Of a stretch of 64,000 nucleotides of DNA, positions 43,953 to 52,629 are shown in pieces. Made by a program: the position numbers and the translations under genes. Under the pieces are notes generated by a model, which worked only from the letters and a program-made list of their open reading frames with translations, did not search any database and was not told the origin of the DNA. Within the stretch, counting starts at the first letter, position 1; every line of letters starts with the position of its first letter. This DNA comes from Roseiarcus sp963835955 (lineage in GTDB: Bacteria > Pseudomonadota > Alphaproteobacteria > Rhizobiales > Beijerinckiaceae), in contig CAWIHZ010000021.1 of NCBI GenBank assembly GCA_963835955.1, positions 1 to 64,000 of the forward strand. Reading direction: 5' to 3'.

Positions 43953-45215
43953 ATGAAGCGAGCGGTGCGGCTTGCCGCCTTTGCGGCGCTCGCGGTTTTC
44001 GCCGCGCGTTGGCCGCTCGCCATCGCGAAGGGAGCCGGGCCGCCCGTGGCCGTGGGAGCGCAGCTCACGCAGGACGCAAGCTCGGCGCAAATAGTGTTCG
44101 ATCTTTCGGGGCCCGTAAGCGCCCGCGCCTATGCTCTCGCCTCGCCGGACCGCCTCGTCGTGGATTTGCCTGAGGTCAATTTTCAACTGGACCCGTCGGT
44201 CGGCCGCGAGACCGCCGCGCGCGCCGCGCCGCTTGTCAAGGCCTTTCGCTTCGGCCTGCTTGCGCCCGGCAAGTCTCGGATCGTCATCGATCTGGCGCGT
44301 CCGGCCTGTCCGGGCCGGGTCGAGGCGAAGCCGATCATCGAAGGCGCCCCGGCCTCGCGGCTCAAGATCGAGATCAAGCCGTGCGACGCCGCCGCCTTCG
44401 CCGCGCTCGACCCGTTGTCCTCGCCCAGCACCGCCAGTTTGAACGTCGCCCCTCCCGCGCCGCCGCCAGTCATAGTCCTCGACCCTGGACACGGCGGCAT
44501 TGACAGCGGCGCGCGGGGAATCGGCGGCATTCTGGAGAAGACGCTGGTTTATGAGTTCTGCATTGAACTCAGGCGTCAGCTCGAGGCCACGCATCGCTAC
44601 AAGGTCGTGATGACGCGCGAAGGCGATCAATATGTCGGTCTCGACGATCGGGTGGAGATCGCAAGCCGCGCCAAAGCGTCCTTGTTCGTCTCCATCCACG
44701 CCAATTCCTTGGGCGAATCGGCGGATGTCGGCGGTTCGACCGTCTATACGTCCGCTGACCGGGCCTCCGACGCCGAGGCCGCCCGGATCGCCGCGAGCGA
44801 GAACGCCGCCGATCGAGGGGCGGGACGCGAGAAGAGGCAGGAAGACGCGGGTGTCGCCAACATTCTGTTTGATCTCGAGCGGCGCGAGACACGCCTCTAT
44901 GCCCATATCTTCTCGCGCGGGCTGGTGGATGATTTGCGCGGAGCGACGAGGCTCAACCACAATCCGGAACGCTCGGCGGGCTTCGTGGTCCTTAAGGCGC
45001 CCGAATTTCCTTCGGTCCTGGTCGAACTCGGCTATCTCTCGAACCCGCAGGACGTTCAGGAGATGACTTCGCCGGACTGGCGGGCCAAGACGGCGGCCGC
45101 GATGACCAAGGCTATCGACGGTTTCTTCGCCGATTCGACCAAATCAGCCGGCGCCGTCCCGGGCGGTCCAGGCATAGCTCTGACGGGAGACCAGCCGGAC
45201 CTATCCGGCCATTAA
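43953..45215 (+). CDS. N-acetylmuramoyl-L-alanine amidase with AMIN domain
   Basis: Periplasmic zinc amidase that cuts the glycan-peptide bond to split septal murein. The 420-residue protein has a signal peptide (1-28), an AMIN targeting domain (about 35-150) and an Amidase_3 domain (about 185-400). Zinc and catalytic residues are visible in VLDPGHGGIDSG, a Glu in LEKTLVYEF, the His of SIHANSLG and the Glu of VLVELGYLSN. AmiC is the closest model. It is followed by mrcA, a common alphaproteobacterial pairing. Confidence 0.93.
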   Translation: MKRAVRLAAFAALAVFAARWPLAIAKGAGPPVAVGAQLTQDASSAQIVFDLSGPVSARAYALASPDRLVVDLPEVNFQLDPSVGRETAARAAPLVKAFRFGLLAPGKSRIVIDLARPACPGRVEAKPIIEGAPASRLKIEIKPCDAAAFAALDPLSSPSTASLNVAPPAPPPVIVLDPGHGGIDSGARGIGGILEKTLVYEFCIELRRQLEATHRYKVVMTREGDQYVGLDDRVEIASRAKASLFVSIHANSLGESADVGGSTVYTSADRASDAEAARIAASENAADRGAGREKRQEDAGVANILFDLERRETRLYAHIFSRGLVDDLRGATRLNHNPERSAGFVVLKAPEFPSVLVELGYLSNPQDVQEMTSPDWRAKTAAAMTKAIDGFFADSTKSAGAVPGGPGIALTGDQPDLSGH

Positions 45216-45479
45216 CGCCAATGCCGACTGGAGAATTCAGTGTATCAGCACGCCTCCACGTGCGCGCGACAGCCGTCCATCATAAATTCGCCTTACTCCC
45301 GAACGACAGGGAGCCGGGACTAGCGACAGCGGGTTTGCGTCGAGCCGAGGTCGCGGTGGTGAGGAAGGCCTCCGACGACCGCCTTGTAGACCGCACGTCT
45401 TCGGGCATGCGCCGTACTCAGTTCGCCCAGGCGCCTTGCGCGTTCGCTGACGGGCCATACAGAAGGCTTCACTTGTAAG

Positions 45480-47885
45480 ATGCGCGGGATTGCCCGGATT
45501 CTCGGCTTTGTGTTCGCCACTGGCGCGATCCTGTTCGTCCTGGCGGCCGGCGTTCTCGCCGCTGTCGTGTGGAAGTACGAACAGGACTTGCCTGATTACA
45601 CCCAGCTGAGGAATTACGAACCGCCGGTGACCACGCGCGTTCACGCGGCCGATGGCAGCCTTCTTGCCGAATACTCTCGCGAGCGGCGGCTCTATCTTCC
45701 TTCCGCGGCCATACCGAAACTGGTCAAGGAAGCCTTCATTTCCGCCGAAGACAAGAATTTCTATACCCACTGGGGCTTCGACCCCGAGGGCATATTGCGC
45801 GCAGGCCTGATTTATCTGCAAGGGTCCCGCCACATTCAGGGCGCCTCGACGATCACGCAGCAGGTGGCCAAAAACTTCCTTCTGAGCTCCGACCGCACCA
45901 TCGATCGGAAGATCCGCGAAATCCTGCTGAGCATTCGAATCGAATCGGCCTATTCGAAGGACAAGATTCTCGAACTTTATCTCAACGAGATCTATCTCGG
46001 CCTCTCCAATTACGGCGTCGGCGCCGCCGCCCTCAATTATTTCAACAAATCAGTGCAGGAGTTGACGATCGCCGAGGCGGCTTATCTCGCGGCGCTGCCG
46101 AAAGAGCCGAGCGCGCTCAATCCGTTCCGCGACCACGATCGCGCCGTCGAGCGGCGCAACTATGTGATCGGGCGCATGGCGGAGGACGGCTACATCACCG
46201 CCGACCAGGCGCGCCAGGCGCGGGCCGAGCCGCTTGTCGTCAATCCGCGCGTTGTCACGCCCAATTCGACCGCGTCCGGATTCTTCGCCGAGGAAGTCCG
46301 ACGCGAGCTGTCGGAACGCTACGGCGAAAAGAAGCTTTACGAAGGGGGGCTGTCTGTCCGCACGACGCTCGACCCGAAGATTCAGCAGATGGCGCGCAAG
46401 GCGCTGGTCGATGGCCTCGTACGTTATGACGAGGCCCACGGCTGGCGCGGCCCGCTCAAGTCGATCGACCTGGGCCAGGACTGGGGCGTCCCGCTAGCCG
46501 GTATCCCGGCTTACGGCGACATCAAGCCGTGGCGGCTGGCGGTGGCGCTCGACGTCACCGATACGGGCATCCGCATCGGACTGCAGCCCCCGCACGACAA
46601 GTCCGGCGCGATCGTCGCCAATCGTCTGACCGGCGCGATCACGCTCGACGGCGTGCGATGGACCGGCCGTCGGCCCAAGAGCCTCGTCAAGCCAGGCGAC
46701 GTCTTCTACGTCGAGCCGATCGCCGGTCGCGAGGGCGAATATCGGCTGCGCCAGATTCCGGAAGTCTCGGGGGCCTGCGTCGCCATGGATCCGTTCACGG
46801 GACGGGTGCTGGCGATGGTCGGTGGGTTCTCGTTCGACAAGTCCGAGTTCAACCGCGCTACACAGGCGCAGCGCCAGCCCGGGTCGGCTTTCAAGCCCTT
46901 TGTCTACGCAGCCGCGCTCGACAAGGGTTACACTCCGTCATCGATCCTTCTCGACGCGCCGGTAACGATCGACCAGGGCAATGGCGAGATGTGGACGCCT
47001 GAGAATTTCGAGGGCAAATCGGGCGGGGTGCACACGCTTCGCTTCGCGGTCGAGCACTCGATTAACCAGATGACCGTGCGGTTGGCTCGCGACATCGGCA
47101 TGCCGCTGATCGTCGAATACGCCAAACGCTTCGGCATCTACGACAATCTGCCGCCGTTCCTGTCGATGTCGCTCGGCGCCGGCGAGACGACGGTCCTGCG
47201 CATGGTCACCGGCTATTCGATGTTCGATAACGGCGGCAAGCGGATCAAGGCGACGCTGATCGATCGCATCCAGGACCGCTGGGGCAACACGATCTACAAG
47301 CACGACGAACGCATCTGTGAGGGCTGCGACGCGGCGACGTGGCACGATCAGCCCGAGCCGCGTCTGATCGACAAGCGCGAGCAGGTGATCGATCCGCTGA
47401 CCGCTTATCAGATCACTTCGATCATGCAGGGCGTGATCCAGCGCGGCACCGGCATCGCGATCAAGGAAGTCGGGAAGCAGCTGGCAGGCAAAACCGGCAC
47501 CACCAACGACGCCAAGGATCTTTGGTTTGTCGGCTTTTCGCCGAATCTCGCGTTTGGCGTGTTCATGGGGTACGACAAGCCCCGTTCGCTCGGAGGCAGC
47601 GCGCAGGCCGCGCTCTACACCGCGCCGATTTTCCGCGACTTCATGAAAATGGCGCTCAAGGACAAGCCCGACACGCCGTTCCGGGTGCCGCCCGGCATCA
47701 AGCTGATTTCGGTCGACGTTCATACCGGCATGCGCGCGACGGGACCGGGCACGATCATGGAGGCGTTCAAGCCCGGCACCGGGCCGCCCGACTCCTTTGT
47801 CGGCGGCGGCGGCGAATCCGCTCAGAATACGGCGCGCTCGGAGGGCGATCAGTCGGTCGGATCGGGGACCGGCGGTCTTTATTGA
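45480..47885 (+). CDS. mrcA: Penicillin-binding protein 1A
   Basis: Bifunctional murein polymerase. The 801-residue protein has one N-terminal membrane anchor (about 5-30) and a GT51 transglycosylase domain with the catalytic EDKNFYTHWGFD and GASTITQQVAKN. An OB-like linker and a transpeptidase domain follow, with SAFKPF as the SxxK serine motif, SIN as the second motif and KTGTT as the third. It follows the amidase gene by 264 bases; I see nothing coding in that gap. Confidence 0.96.
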   Translation: MRGIARILGFVFATGAILFVLAAGVLAAVVWKYEQDLPDYTQLRNYEPPVTTRVHAADGSLLAEYSRERRLYLPSAAIPKLVKEAFISAEDKNFYTHWGFDPEGILRAGLIYLQGSRHIQGASTITQQVAKNFLLSSDRTIDRKIREILLSIRIESAYSKDKILELYLNEIYLGLSNYGVGAAALNYFNKSVQELTIAEAAYLAALPKEPSALNPFRDHDRAVERRNYVIGRMAEDGYITADQARQARAEPLVVNPRVVTPNSTASGFFAEEVRRELSERYGEKKLYEGGLSVRTTLDPKIQQMARKALVDGLVRYDEAHGWRGPLKSIDLGQDWGVPLAGIPAYGDIKPWRLAVALDVTDTGIRIGLQPPHDKSGAIVANRLTGAITLDGVRWTGRRPKSLVKPGDVFYVEPIAGREGEYRLRQIPEVSGACVAMDPFTGRVLAMVGGFSFDKSEFNRATQAQRQPGSAFKPFVYAAALDKGYTPSSILLDAPVTIDQGNGEMWTPENFEGKSGGVHTLRFAVEHSINQMTVRLARDIGMPLIVEYAKRFGIYDNLPPFLSMSLGAGETTVLRMVTGYSMFDNGGKRIKATLIDRIQDRWGNTIYKHDERICEGCDAATWHDQPEPRLIDKREQVIDPLTAYQITSIMQGVIQRGTGIAIKEVGKQLAGKTGTTNDAKDLWFVGFSPNLAFGVFMGYDKPRSLGGSAQAALYTAPIFRDFMKMALKDKPDTPFRVPPGIKLISVDVHTGMRATGPGTIMEAFKPGTGPPDSFVGGGGESAQNTARSEGDQSVGSGTGGLY

Positions 47886-47911
47886 GCGACGGACCCTCCC
47901 TTACCGGTTGT

Positions 47912-47939
47912 TTGTTCTTGAGGCTTGGAGCTGCTACAT
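47912..47939 (+). promoter_or_regulatory. Possible promoter for prfB
   Basis: TTGTTC at 47912 and CTACAT at 47934 are 16 bases apart, upstream of the prfB start at 48005. This is a weak match, given for completeness. Confidence 0.3.
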
Positions 47940-48004
47940 CGCCGTCACCGGCCCTGCGGCGCAATGCGTCGGCGACTCCGGGCGTTCAATAAAACGGTTG
48001 GATC

Positions 48005-49133
48005 ATGCGCGCCGAAGCCGAACAGTTGGTCGAAACGATCAAGCAGTCCGTCGGATTGCTGAGGAGGCATCTTTGACGTCGACGCCGCAACGCGCCGCCT
48101 GGCCGAACTCAACGCCAAGGCTGAAGATCCCGCTCTCTGGAACGATCCTGATTCGGCGCAGAAAGTCATGCGCGAGCGTACGATGCTGGAGGATCGGCTA
48201 GGCTCGCTTGCAAAAATCGAACGCGATCTCGACGACGCGGCGACGCTGGTTGAACTCGGCGAATCCGAAGGCGACGAGACGACCGAGGCCGAGGGGGTAG
48301 CCGCGCTGAAAGCGCTCAAGGCGGAGGGGGACCGGCGTCAACTCGAGGCCCTGCTGTCGGGCGAGGCGGACGTCAACGACACCTATGTCGAGGTTCATTC
48401 CGGGGCCGGCGGCACCGAGAGTTGCGACTGGGCGCGCATGTTGCTGCGCATGTACCTGCGCTGGGCGGAGCGACACAAGTTCGACGTCGAAATGATCGAA
48501 GAAACGACCGGCGACGAGGCGGGCGTCAAGTCGGCGACGATCATGGTCAAGGGCTACAATGCACACGGGTGGCTCAAGACCGAATCGGGCGTCCATCGTC
48601 TCGTTCGCATTTCGCCTTTCGACTCGAACGCCCGGCGTCACACGAGCTTCGCCTCAGTCTGGGTCTATCCGGTGATCGACGATCGGATCCAAATCGACGT
48701 CAACGAAAGCGACTGTCGGATCGACACTTATCGCGCCTCGGGAGCAGGCGGACAGCACGTCAACAAGACCGAATCGGCGGTGCGGATCACCCATCTGCCA
48801 ACTGGCATCGTGGTCGCCTGTCAGTCCGAGCGCTCGCAGCACAAGAATCGCGCGACCGCCTGGGGCATGCTGCGCGCTCGCCTCTATGAGCTGGAGTTGG
48901 AGAAGAGGGAGGCCAAGGTCACCGCCGACTCGGCCTCCAAGACCGATATCGGCTGGGGCCATCAGATCCGATCCTATGTGCTGCAGCCCTATCAGTTGGT
49001 CAAGGACCTGCGCACCGGCCACGTCTCGGGCGCGCCCTCCGACGTGCTCGACGGCGACCTCGACCCGTTTATGGAAGCCTCGCTCGCCCAGCGCCTTTCC
49101 GGGCGCACGGCGCTGGTCGAGGACGTGGAATAA
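48005..49133 (+). CDS. prfB: Peptide chain release factor 2, programmed +1 frameshift
   Basis: RF2 terminates at UGA and UAA codons. Translation starts at ATG 48005 and reads 23 codons (MRAEAEQLVETIKQSVGLLRRHL) to CTT followed by an in-frame TGA at 48074-48076. A +1 shift on CTT gives DVDAATRRLAELNAKAEDPALW and the rest of a normal RF2 of 375 residues. The stop-recognition SPF (RISPFDSNARRHTSF) and the catalytic GGQ (SGAGGQHVNKTESAVRI) are present. The site is the classical autoregulatory one: low RF2 slows termination at the TGA and favours the shift. Annotating only the second frame would lose the N-terminus. Confidence 0.95.
48062..48077 (+). promoter_or_regulatory. prfB recoding site
   Basis: AGGAGG (48062-48067), CAT, CTT (48071-48073), TGA and a following C reproduce the E. 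coli arrangement of an internal Shine-Dalgarno-like sequence three bases before the slippery CTT-TGA-C. The spacing of three bases is the one known to push the ribosome forward. Confidence 0.93.
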
Positions 49134-49173
49134 GTTCAGAACGTCGGCGGCGCGACGGGTCGATCGGGGGATT

Positions 49174-49749
49174 TCAGGGCCTGGGCTTCGCCGTGATCGC
49201 CCAGCGCGGCAGCATGCGTCGCAGCACGTCGTCTCGATCGACAAAATGATGCTTGAGCGCGCCGGCGGTATGCAGGGCGACCAGAACCGCGATCGCCCAT
49301 GCAATGAGCTTGTGCGCGAGAACGGCGACGGTGAAGAGCGCGGCGTCGGGGCGAGCGATATTCGGAATGACGACGAGATTGAAAAGTCGGGTCGGGATCG
49401 GCAAGGGAGATGTCGAAACGACGAGCCATCCGGCGAGAATTGAGGCGACGGTCAGAACGTATAGCGACCATTGGACGACCGCGGCGAGCCCGGCTTCCCA
49501 GCGCGGAGACGTCGGCGCGGTCGGCGCCGGGAGGCCTAAGCGCGCGGCGAGACGCGCCGCAGTGATCGCGAGCGCCGTGAAGCCGAGCGACTTGTGCCAT
49601 TGAAAGAGATCGAACGTGGTGGCGGCGTTGAGGCCGGCGTGAACCATGACCCAGCCGTGGACCAAGAGTTCGAGGATGAGGGCGCCAGCCACCCAATGAA
49701 GGGCGATGGTGAGCGCGTTCCAGCGCGCCGTCCGGCCGTCGCTGGTCAA
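49174..49749 (-). CDS. Cytochrome b561-type membrane protein
   Basis: The 191-residue di-heme membrane protein has four helices: ALTIALHWVAGALILELLVHG, FDLFQWHKSLGFTALAITAARL, VVQWSLYVLTVASILAGWLV and LIAWAIAVLVALHTAGALKHH. The heme-ligand histidines are visible in LHW, WHKS, AHKL and LHTAGALKHHF. It starts at TTG 49749, which overlaps the YceI stop, so translation is coupled. Family members such as CybB pass electrons between quinone and superoxide or periplasmic partners. It is the last gene of the sigma-factor unit. Confidence 0.88.
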   Translation of the reverse strand: MTSDGRTARWNALTIALHWVAGALILELLVHGWVMVHAGLNAATTFDLFQWHKSLGFTALAITAARLAARLGLPAPTAPTSPRWEAGLAAVVQWSLYVLTVASILAGWLVVSTSPLPIPTRLFNLVVIPNIARPDAALFTVAVLAHKLIAWAIAVLVALHTAGALKHHFVDRDDVLRRMLPRWAITAKPRP

Positions 49750-50342
49750 AGCTGGACCGCCTCGCTCGAAATCACCAGTTCGACATCGCGCGAAACCAGC
49801 GGAAAGCCGGAATTCATGCCAAATTCGAGTCGGTCGATATTCGTTCTCGCCAGGAATGCTAGCCGCGCCGAACCGGCGGCGGCTTCGCGCCGCACCGCGA
49901 CATCGACGCTGAGCGGCTGCGTCACTCCAAGCAACGTCAGATCCCCGGTGACGCGGATCGTGTGATCGTCGATCTTCGCGACAGAGTTCGAGACGAAATC
50001 GATCGAGGGAAATCGCGCCGCGTCGAGAAACGCTGCCGAGCGCAGGTAGTCGTCGAACCACTTTGAGCCCACGTCCACCGACGCCGATTGAACATGGAAG
50101 GCGACGCTGCTCTTGTCAGGGTGTTTGAAGTCGACCGAAATGCGGCCCTCGAACCGCCGGAACTCGCCATGCGTTCGCGGATAGCCGACGGCGTCGACCG
50201 CGAAAGCGATATGCGTGCGAGCAGGGTCGATTCTCCAATTCGCCGCGGAAACGGCGGGCGTCGTCGCGTGAACGAGGACGCCCAGCGCCAGAATCGCGCA
50301 GACGCTCAGGGCCAAACGGAAAAACTTGCCATTGGTCGTCAT
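49746..50342 (-). CDS. YceI-family periplasmic protein
   Basis: The 198-residue lipocalin-like protein has a signal peptide (about 1-33). Its YceI beta-barrel has WRIDPARTHIAFAVDAVGYPRTHGEFRRFEGRI, FHVQSASVDVG and ITGDLTLLGVTQPL-like elements (TGDLTLLGVTQPL). YceI proteins bind polyisoprenoids and are often encoded with cytochrome b561, as here. The start ATG 50342 gives a proper leader. It is separated from the anti-sigma gene by 107 bases. Confidence 0.92.
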   Translation of the reverse strand: MTTNGKFFRLALSVCAILALGVLVHATTPAVSAANWRIDPARTHIAFAVDAVGYPRTHGEFRRFEGRISVDFKHPDKSSVAFHVQSASVDVGSKWFDDYLRSAAFLDAARFPSIDFVSNSVAKIDDHTIRVTGDLTLLGVTQPLSVDVAVRREAAAGSARLAFLARTNIDRLEFGMNSGFPLVSRDVELVISSEAVQL

Positions 50343-50449
50343 GGCCTCCTCGCTTCTTCCGCGACCGCCCAAGAACGTTCGAGACGGGAGATTTATTCGA
50401 CTGCCGACGGCAAGGCCCGGCGATCTCTCGCCGCTCAGCGAGCAGACTT

Positions 50450-51217
50450 TCAAAATCGCCCTTCGAGCGTCCTCGCCAGTTTGGCGACCTGTTCTCCGGG
50501 CAAACGGCCGATCAACAGATAGCCGCGTCCACCATGGGACCACGAGGCGAGGGACAGCTCGCCGCGCCTCTCGGGACGCGTTGGCGCATTCGCTGCCCCG
50601 TTAGCGATCACGCAGAACAGCACTGGCGCGCCCTGGGCATCGACATAGGCGATCTCGCCCAACGGCTTTCCGTCATAGGAGAGGACTTGCGCCGCCTTGA
50701 AGCGGAGGCCCGGCAGGGCTACGGATTCTGGTGTCAGGTCGGCGCCCACTCTATCGCCGACGGCGGTCAGTTCCTTCGCCTGGAGCGAAGGATCTGGGTT
50801 CGAGAGAGCGAAAGTTTCGTTCGTATAGAGCTCCATATATTCGACGACAGCGGTGCGCCAATCGTCCTGCTCGCCCTTCTGCGCCAAGCTCAACGCGACC
50901 CACGCGGCTGCTCCCGCCGCGAGGATGCCGATGACAATTCCGGCCGCAAGCTCGCGAAGAGCGATCCCAGCGAACGGACGGGCCGCCGCCATGCGAGGCG
51001 GGCGCTCCCGCGGAAGCGCGGCGCGAAGGCGAGAAATCGGCGCGCTCGCCAGGAGCGCGTCGAACGACGCGGCGATCGGCGCGCCAGCCTCTCGCAGCGT
51101 TTGATAGCGTTGGCGCAGGGCGGCATCCTCGGCCAGGCGGGCGAGCAGGCGGCCCTTGGCGTCTTCATCGAGTTCGTTGTCGATCAGCGCGACAAGCTCC
51201 GCGTCCTCATCGGCCAT
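50450..51217 (-). CDS. Anti-sigma factor (transmembrane)
   Basis: The 255-residue protein has an N-terminal cytoplasmic anti-sigma region (VALIDNELDEDAKGRLLARLAED) without the HxxxCxxC zinc motif. One membrane helix follows at about 95-120 (LAAGIVIGILAAGAAAWVALSLA), and then a periplasmic domain of about 130 residues. It immediately follows the ECF sigma gene (15 bases), the standard arrangement for a sigma/anti-sigma pair. An ATG at 51226 would add three residues. Confidence 0.88.
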   Translation of the reverse strand: MADEDAELVALIDNELDEDAKGRLLARLAEDAALRQRYQTLREAGAPIAASFDALLASAPISRLRAALPRERPPRMAAARPFAGIALRELAAGIVIGILAAGAAAWVALSLAQKGEQDDWRTAVVEYMELYTNETFALSNPDPSLQAKELTAVGDRVGADLTPESVALPGLRFKAAQVLSYDGKPLGEIAYVDAQGAPVLFCVIANGAANAPTRPERRGELSLASWSHGGRGYLLIGRLPGEQVAKLARTLEGRF

Positions 51218-51232
51218 CGATAACAAACCGCC

Positions 51233-51725
51233 CTACTTTAGCCTCGCCAGCGCCGCACGCGCCGTGGCCAGGCGGCTCATCACGGTACCGACCGGAATAC
51301 CCAGCGCGCTCGCGGCTTCCGCGTAGGTATAGCCTTCGCCGTAGACCAGCAAGACCGTTTCGCGCTGCGCCTCCGGCAGCTGGCCGATCGCTCTTAACAC
51401 CTCAGCGGCAAGAATATTCGTCTCGATTTCATGCGCGCCGTCGCTCGACAACGCCTCCTCGGCGTCGACAAATCCACCGCCCTCGCGAATCCTTCGCGCG
51501 CGAATTTCGTTGAGCCAAATTGACCTGAGGATCGCGAACAGCCAGCGGTCCAGCCGCGTTCCCGGAGCGAATTGATCGGCGCGCTCGATCGCGCGCACAC
51601 AAGTCGCCTGCACCAGGTCTTCGGCGACGTCATTCGCTCTCGACAACACGAGCGCGTAGCGCCAAAGGCGCGCCAGGCAAGGCTCGAGTTCCCGCCCTCA
51701 CTTCGCGTCGGCTCGCTTCGCTCAT
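51233..51725 (-). CDS. ECF sigma factor, frameshifted near the N-terminus
   Basis: The intact frame (from GTG 51649, 138 residues) covers most of sigma region 2 (DLVQATCVRAIERADQF, LDRWLFAILRSIWLNEIRARR) and region 4 (LPEAQRETVLLVYGEGYTYAEAASALGIPVGTVMSRLATARAAL). The missing start of region 2 is present upstream: EPCLARLWRYALVLSRAND is encoded in the same frame back to about 51687. It has no start codon there because a TGA lies just before. ATG 51725 (MSEASRREVRAG) joins it perfectly if one A of the pair at 51689-51690 is removed. I therefore draw the gene to 51725. It is either a sequence error or a real inactivation. Confidence 0.8.
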
Positions 51726-51782
51726 CGCCCTATTAGAGCATGATCGCGCGTTGCGAGCAGAGGGGCGGTTTTTTTTGCCGGT

Positions 51783-51803
51783 CGATCCTCAGCGAGAGGA
51801 TCG
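51783..51803. promoter_or_regulatory. Inverted repeat in the ECF/TPR divergent promoter region
   Basis: CGATCCTC and GAGGATCG form a perfect eight-base stem around AGCGA. It lies between the divergent ECF sigma gene and the glycine-rich TPR gene. The run of eight T residues at 51769-51776 is on the wrong side for a plus-strand terminator, so an operator or leader hairpin is more likely. Confidence 0.35.
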
Positions 51804-51868
51804 CGGCGAATAATTTGCCCACCTGAGTGTTCCTTGGGCTCCCCATTCCGTCGGGAAAGGACCCAATC

Positions 51869-52558
51869 ATGTTCGCTTCTGTTGAATCCTATCGCTGGAA
51901 TCATCGCGGCTTCGCGTCTGCACTGCTATGCGGAGTTCTCGTCGTTGGCTTGGGGCTCGCCGCGCCGGTGGCCATGGGCGCCGGCGGCGGAGGAGGAGGA
52001 GGAGGAGGAGGAGGAGGAGGCGGCGCAGGGGCTGGGGGCGGCGGTGGAGCTGGCGCCGGCGGTGGCGGAGCGGGCGCGGGCGGCGGCGGAGGAGGAGGCA
52101 ATCATCGTCCCTTCCAGACCGACCTCACCACTTGCTTCCCCGGCCAGGTCTGGGACACGAGGAGGCACAGGTGCCTCCAGAGACACAGCGGCGTTCTCCC
52201 CGATCCTGAACTCACCGAATACGCCTTTGCGCTCGCCAAGGCCAAGCGTTACCAGGAGGCGCTCGACGTGCTCGATGCGCTCGACAATCCCAATACGCCG
52301 CGCGCGCTCAATTATCGTGGCTATGCGACGCGCAAGCTCGGTCGCACGGAGGAAGGGATCAGTTATTATTTGAAGTCTGTCGCGCTCGATCCTAATTATC
52401 CCCAAGTGCGTGAATATCTCGGCGAGGCCTATGTCATTCAGGGCAAATTTGACTTGGCCAAAAATCAATTGGCGACGATCGAGAAGCTCTGCGGATCCAA
52501 GCAGTGCGAGTATTACGAGGATCTCGCAGAAGCGCTCGAAAAGGCGCACGCCCTTTAG
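51869..52558 (+). CDS. Exported glycine-rich protein with TPR repeats
   Basis: The 229-residue protein has a signal peptide (about 14-35, ending VAMG) and a glycine/alanine tract of about 45 residues. A cysteine pair segment follows (TTCFPGQVWDTRRHRC), then about three TPR-like helical repeats (AFALAKAKRYQEALDVLDALDN, ALNYRGYATRKLGRTEEGISYYLKSVALDPNY, AYVIQGKFDLAKNQLATIEKLCG). The Gly tract is encoded by a GGA/GGC microsatellite, which could change length by slippage. ATG 51869 has a GGGAAAGGA site. It is divergent from the ECF sigma gene and may be under its control. Function is unknown. Confidence 0.85.
   Translation: MFASVESYRWNHRGFASALLCGVLVVGLGLAAPVAMGAGGGGGGGGGGGGGGAGAGGGGGAGAGGGGAGAGGGGGGGNHRPFQTDLTTCFPGQVWDTRRHRCLQRHSGVLPDPELTEYAFALAKAKRYQEALDVLDALDNPNTPRALNYRGYATRKLGRTEEGISYYLKSVALDPNYPQVREYLGEAYVIQGKFDLAKNQLATIEKLCGSKQCEYYEDLAEALEKAHAL
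51988..52100 (+). repeat. Glycine-codon microsatellite (GGA/GGC repeats)
   Basis: A run of consecutive GGA triplets (about ten copies around 51991-52020) passes into imperfect GGC/GGT/GCG triplets encoding Gly and Ala. In-frame slippage would alter only the Gly-tract length; out-of-frame slippage would abolish the TPR part. Confidence 0.75.
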
Positions 52559-52629
52559 TCAGACCCGGCAGTCGCGCGCAACGTAGGAATGCGCTGCGCG
52601 CGATTCTTACCGGAAAGGACCGGCTCGCC

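Noticed and set aside
45221..45478. 85-codon frame between the amidase and mrcA
   Set aside because: No family resemblance and no ribosome-binding site; composition is like the random frames of this genome.
48168..49133. prfB as a truncated pseudogene
   Set aside because: The upstream frame with AGGAGG-CAT-CTT-TGA-C explains the break as programmed recoding.
51769..51776. Rho-independent terminator at the run of eight T residues
   Set aside because: No GC stem precedes the T-run on the plus strand; the nearby stem-loop lies downstream of it.
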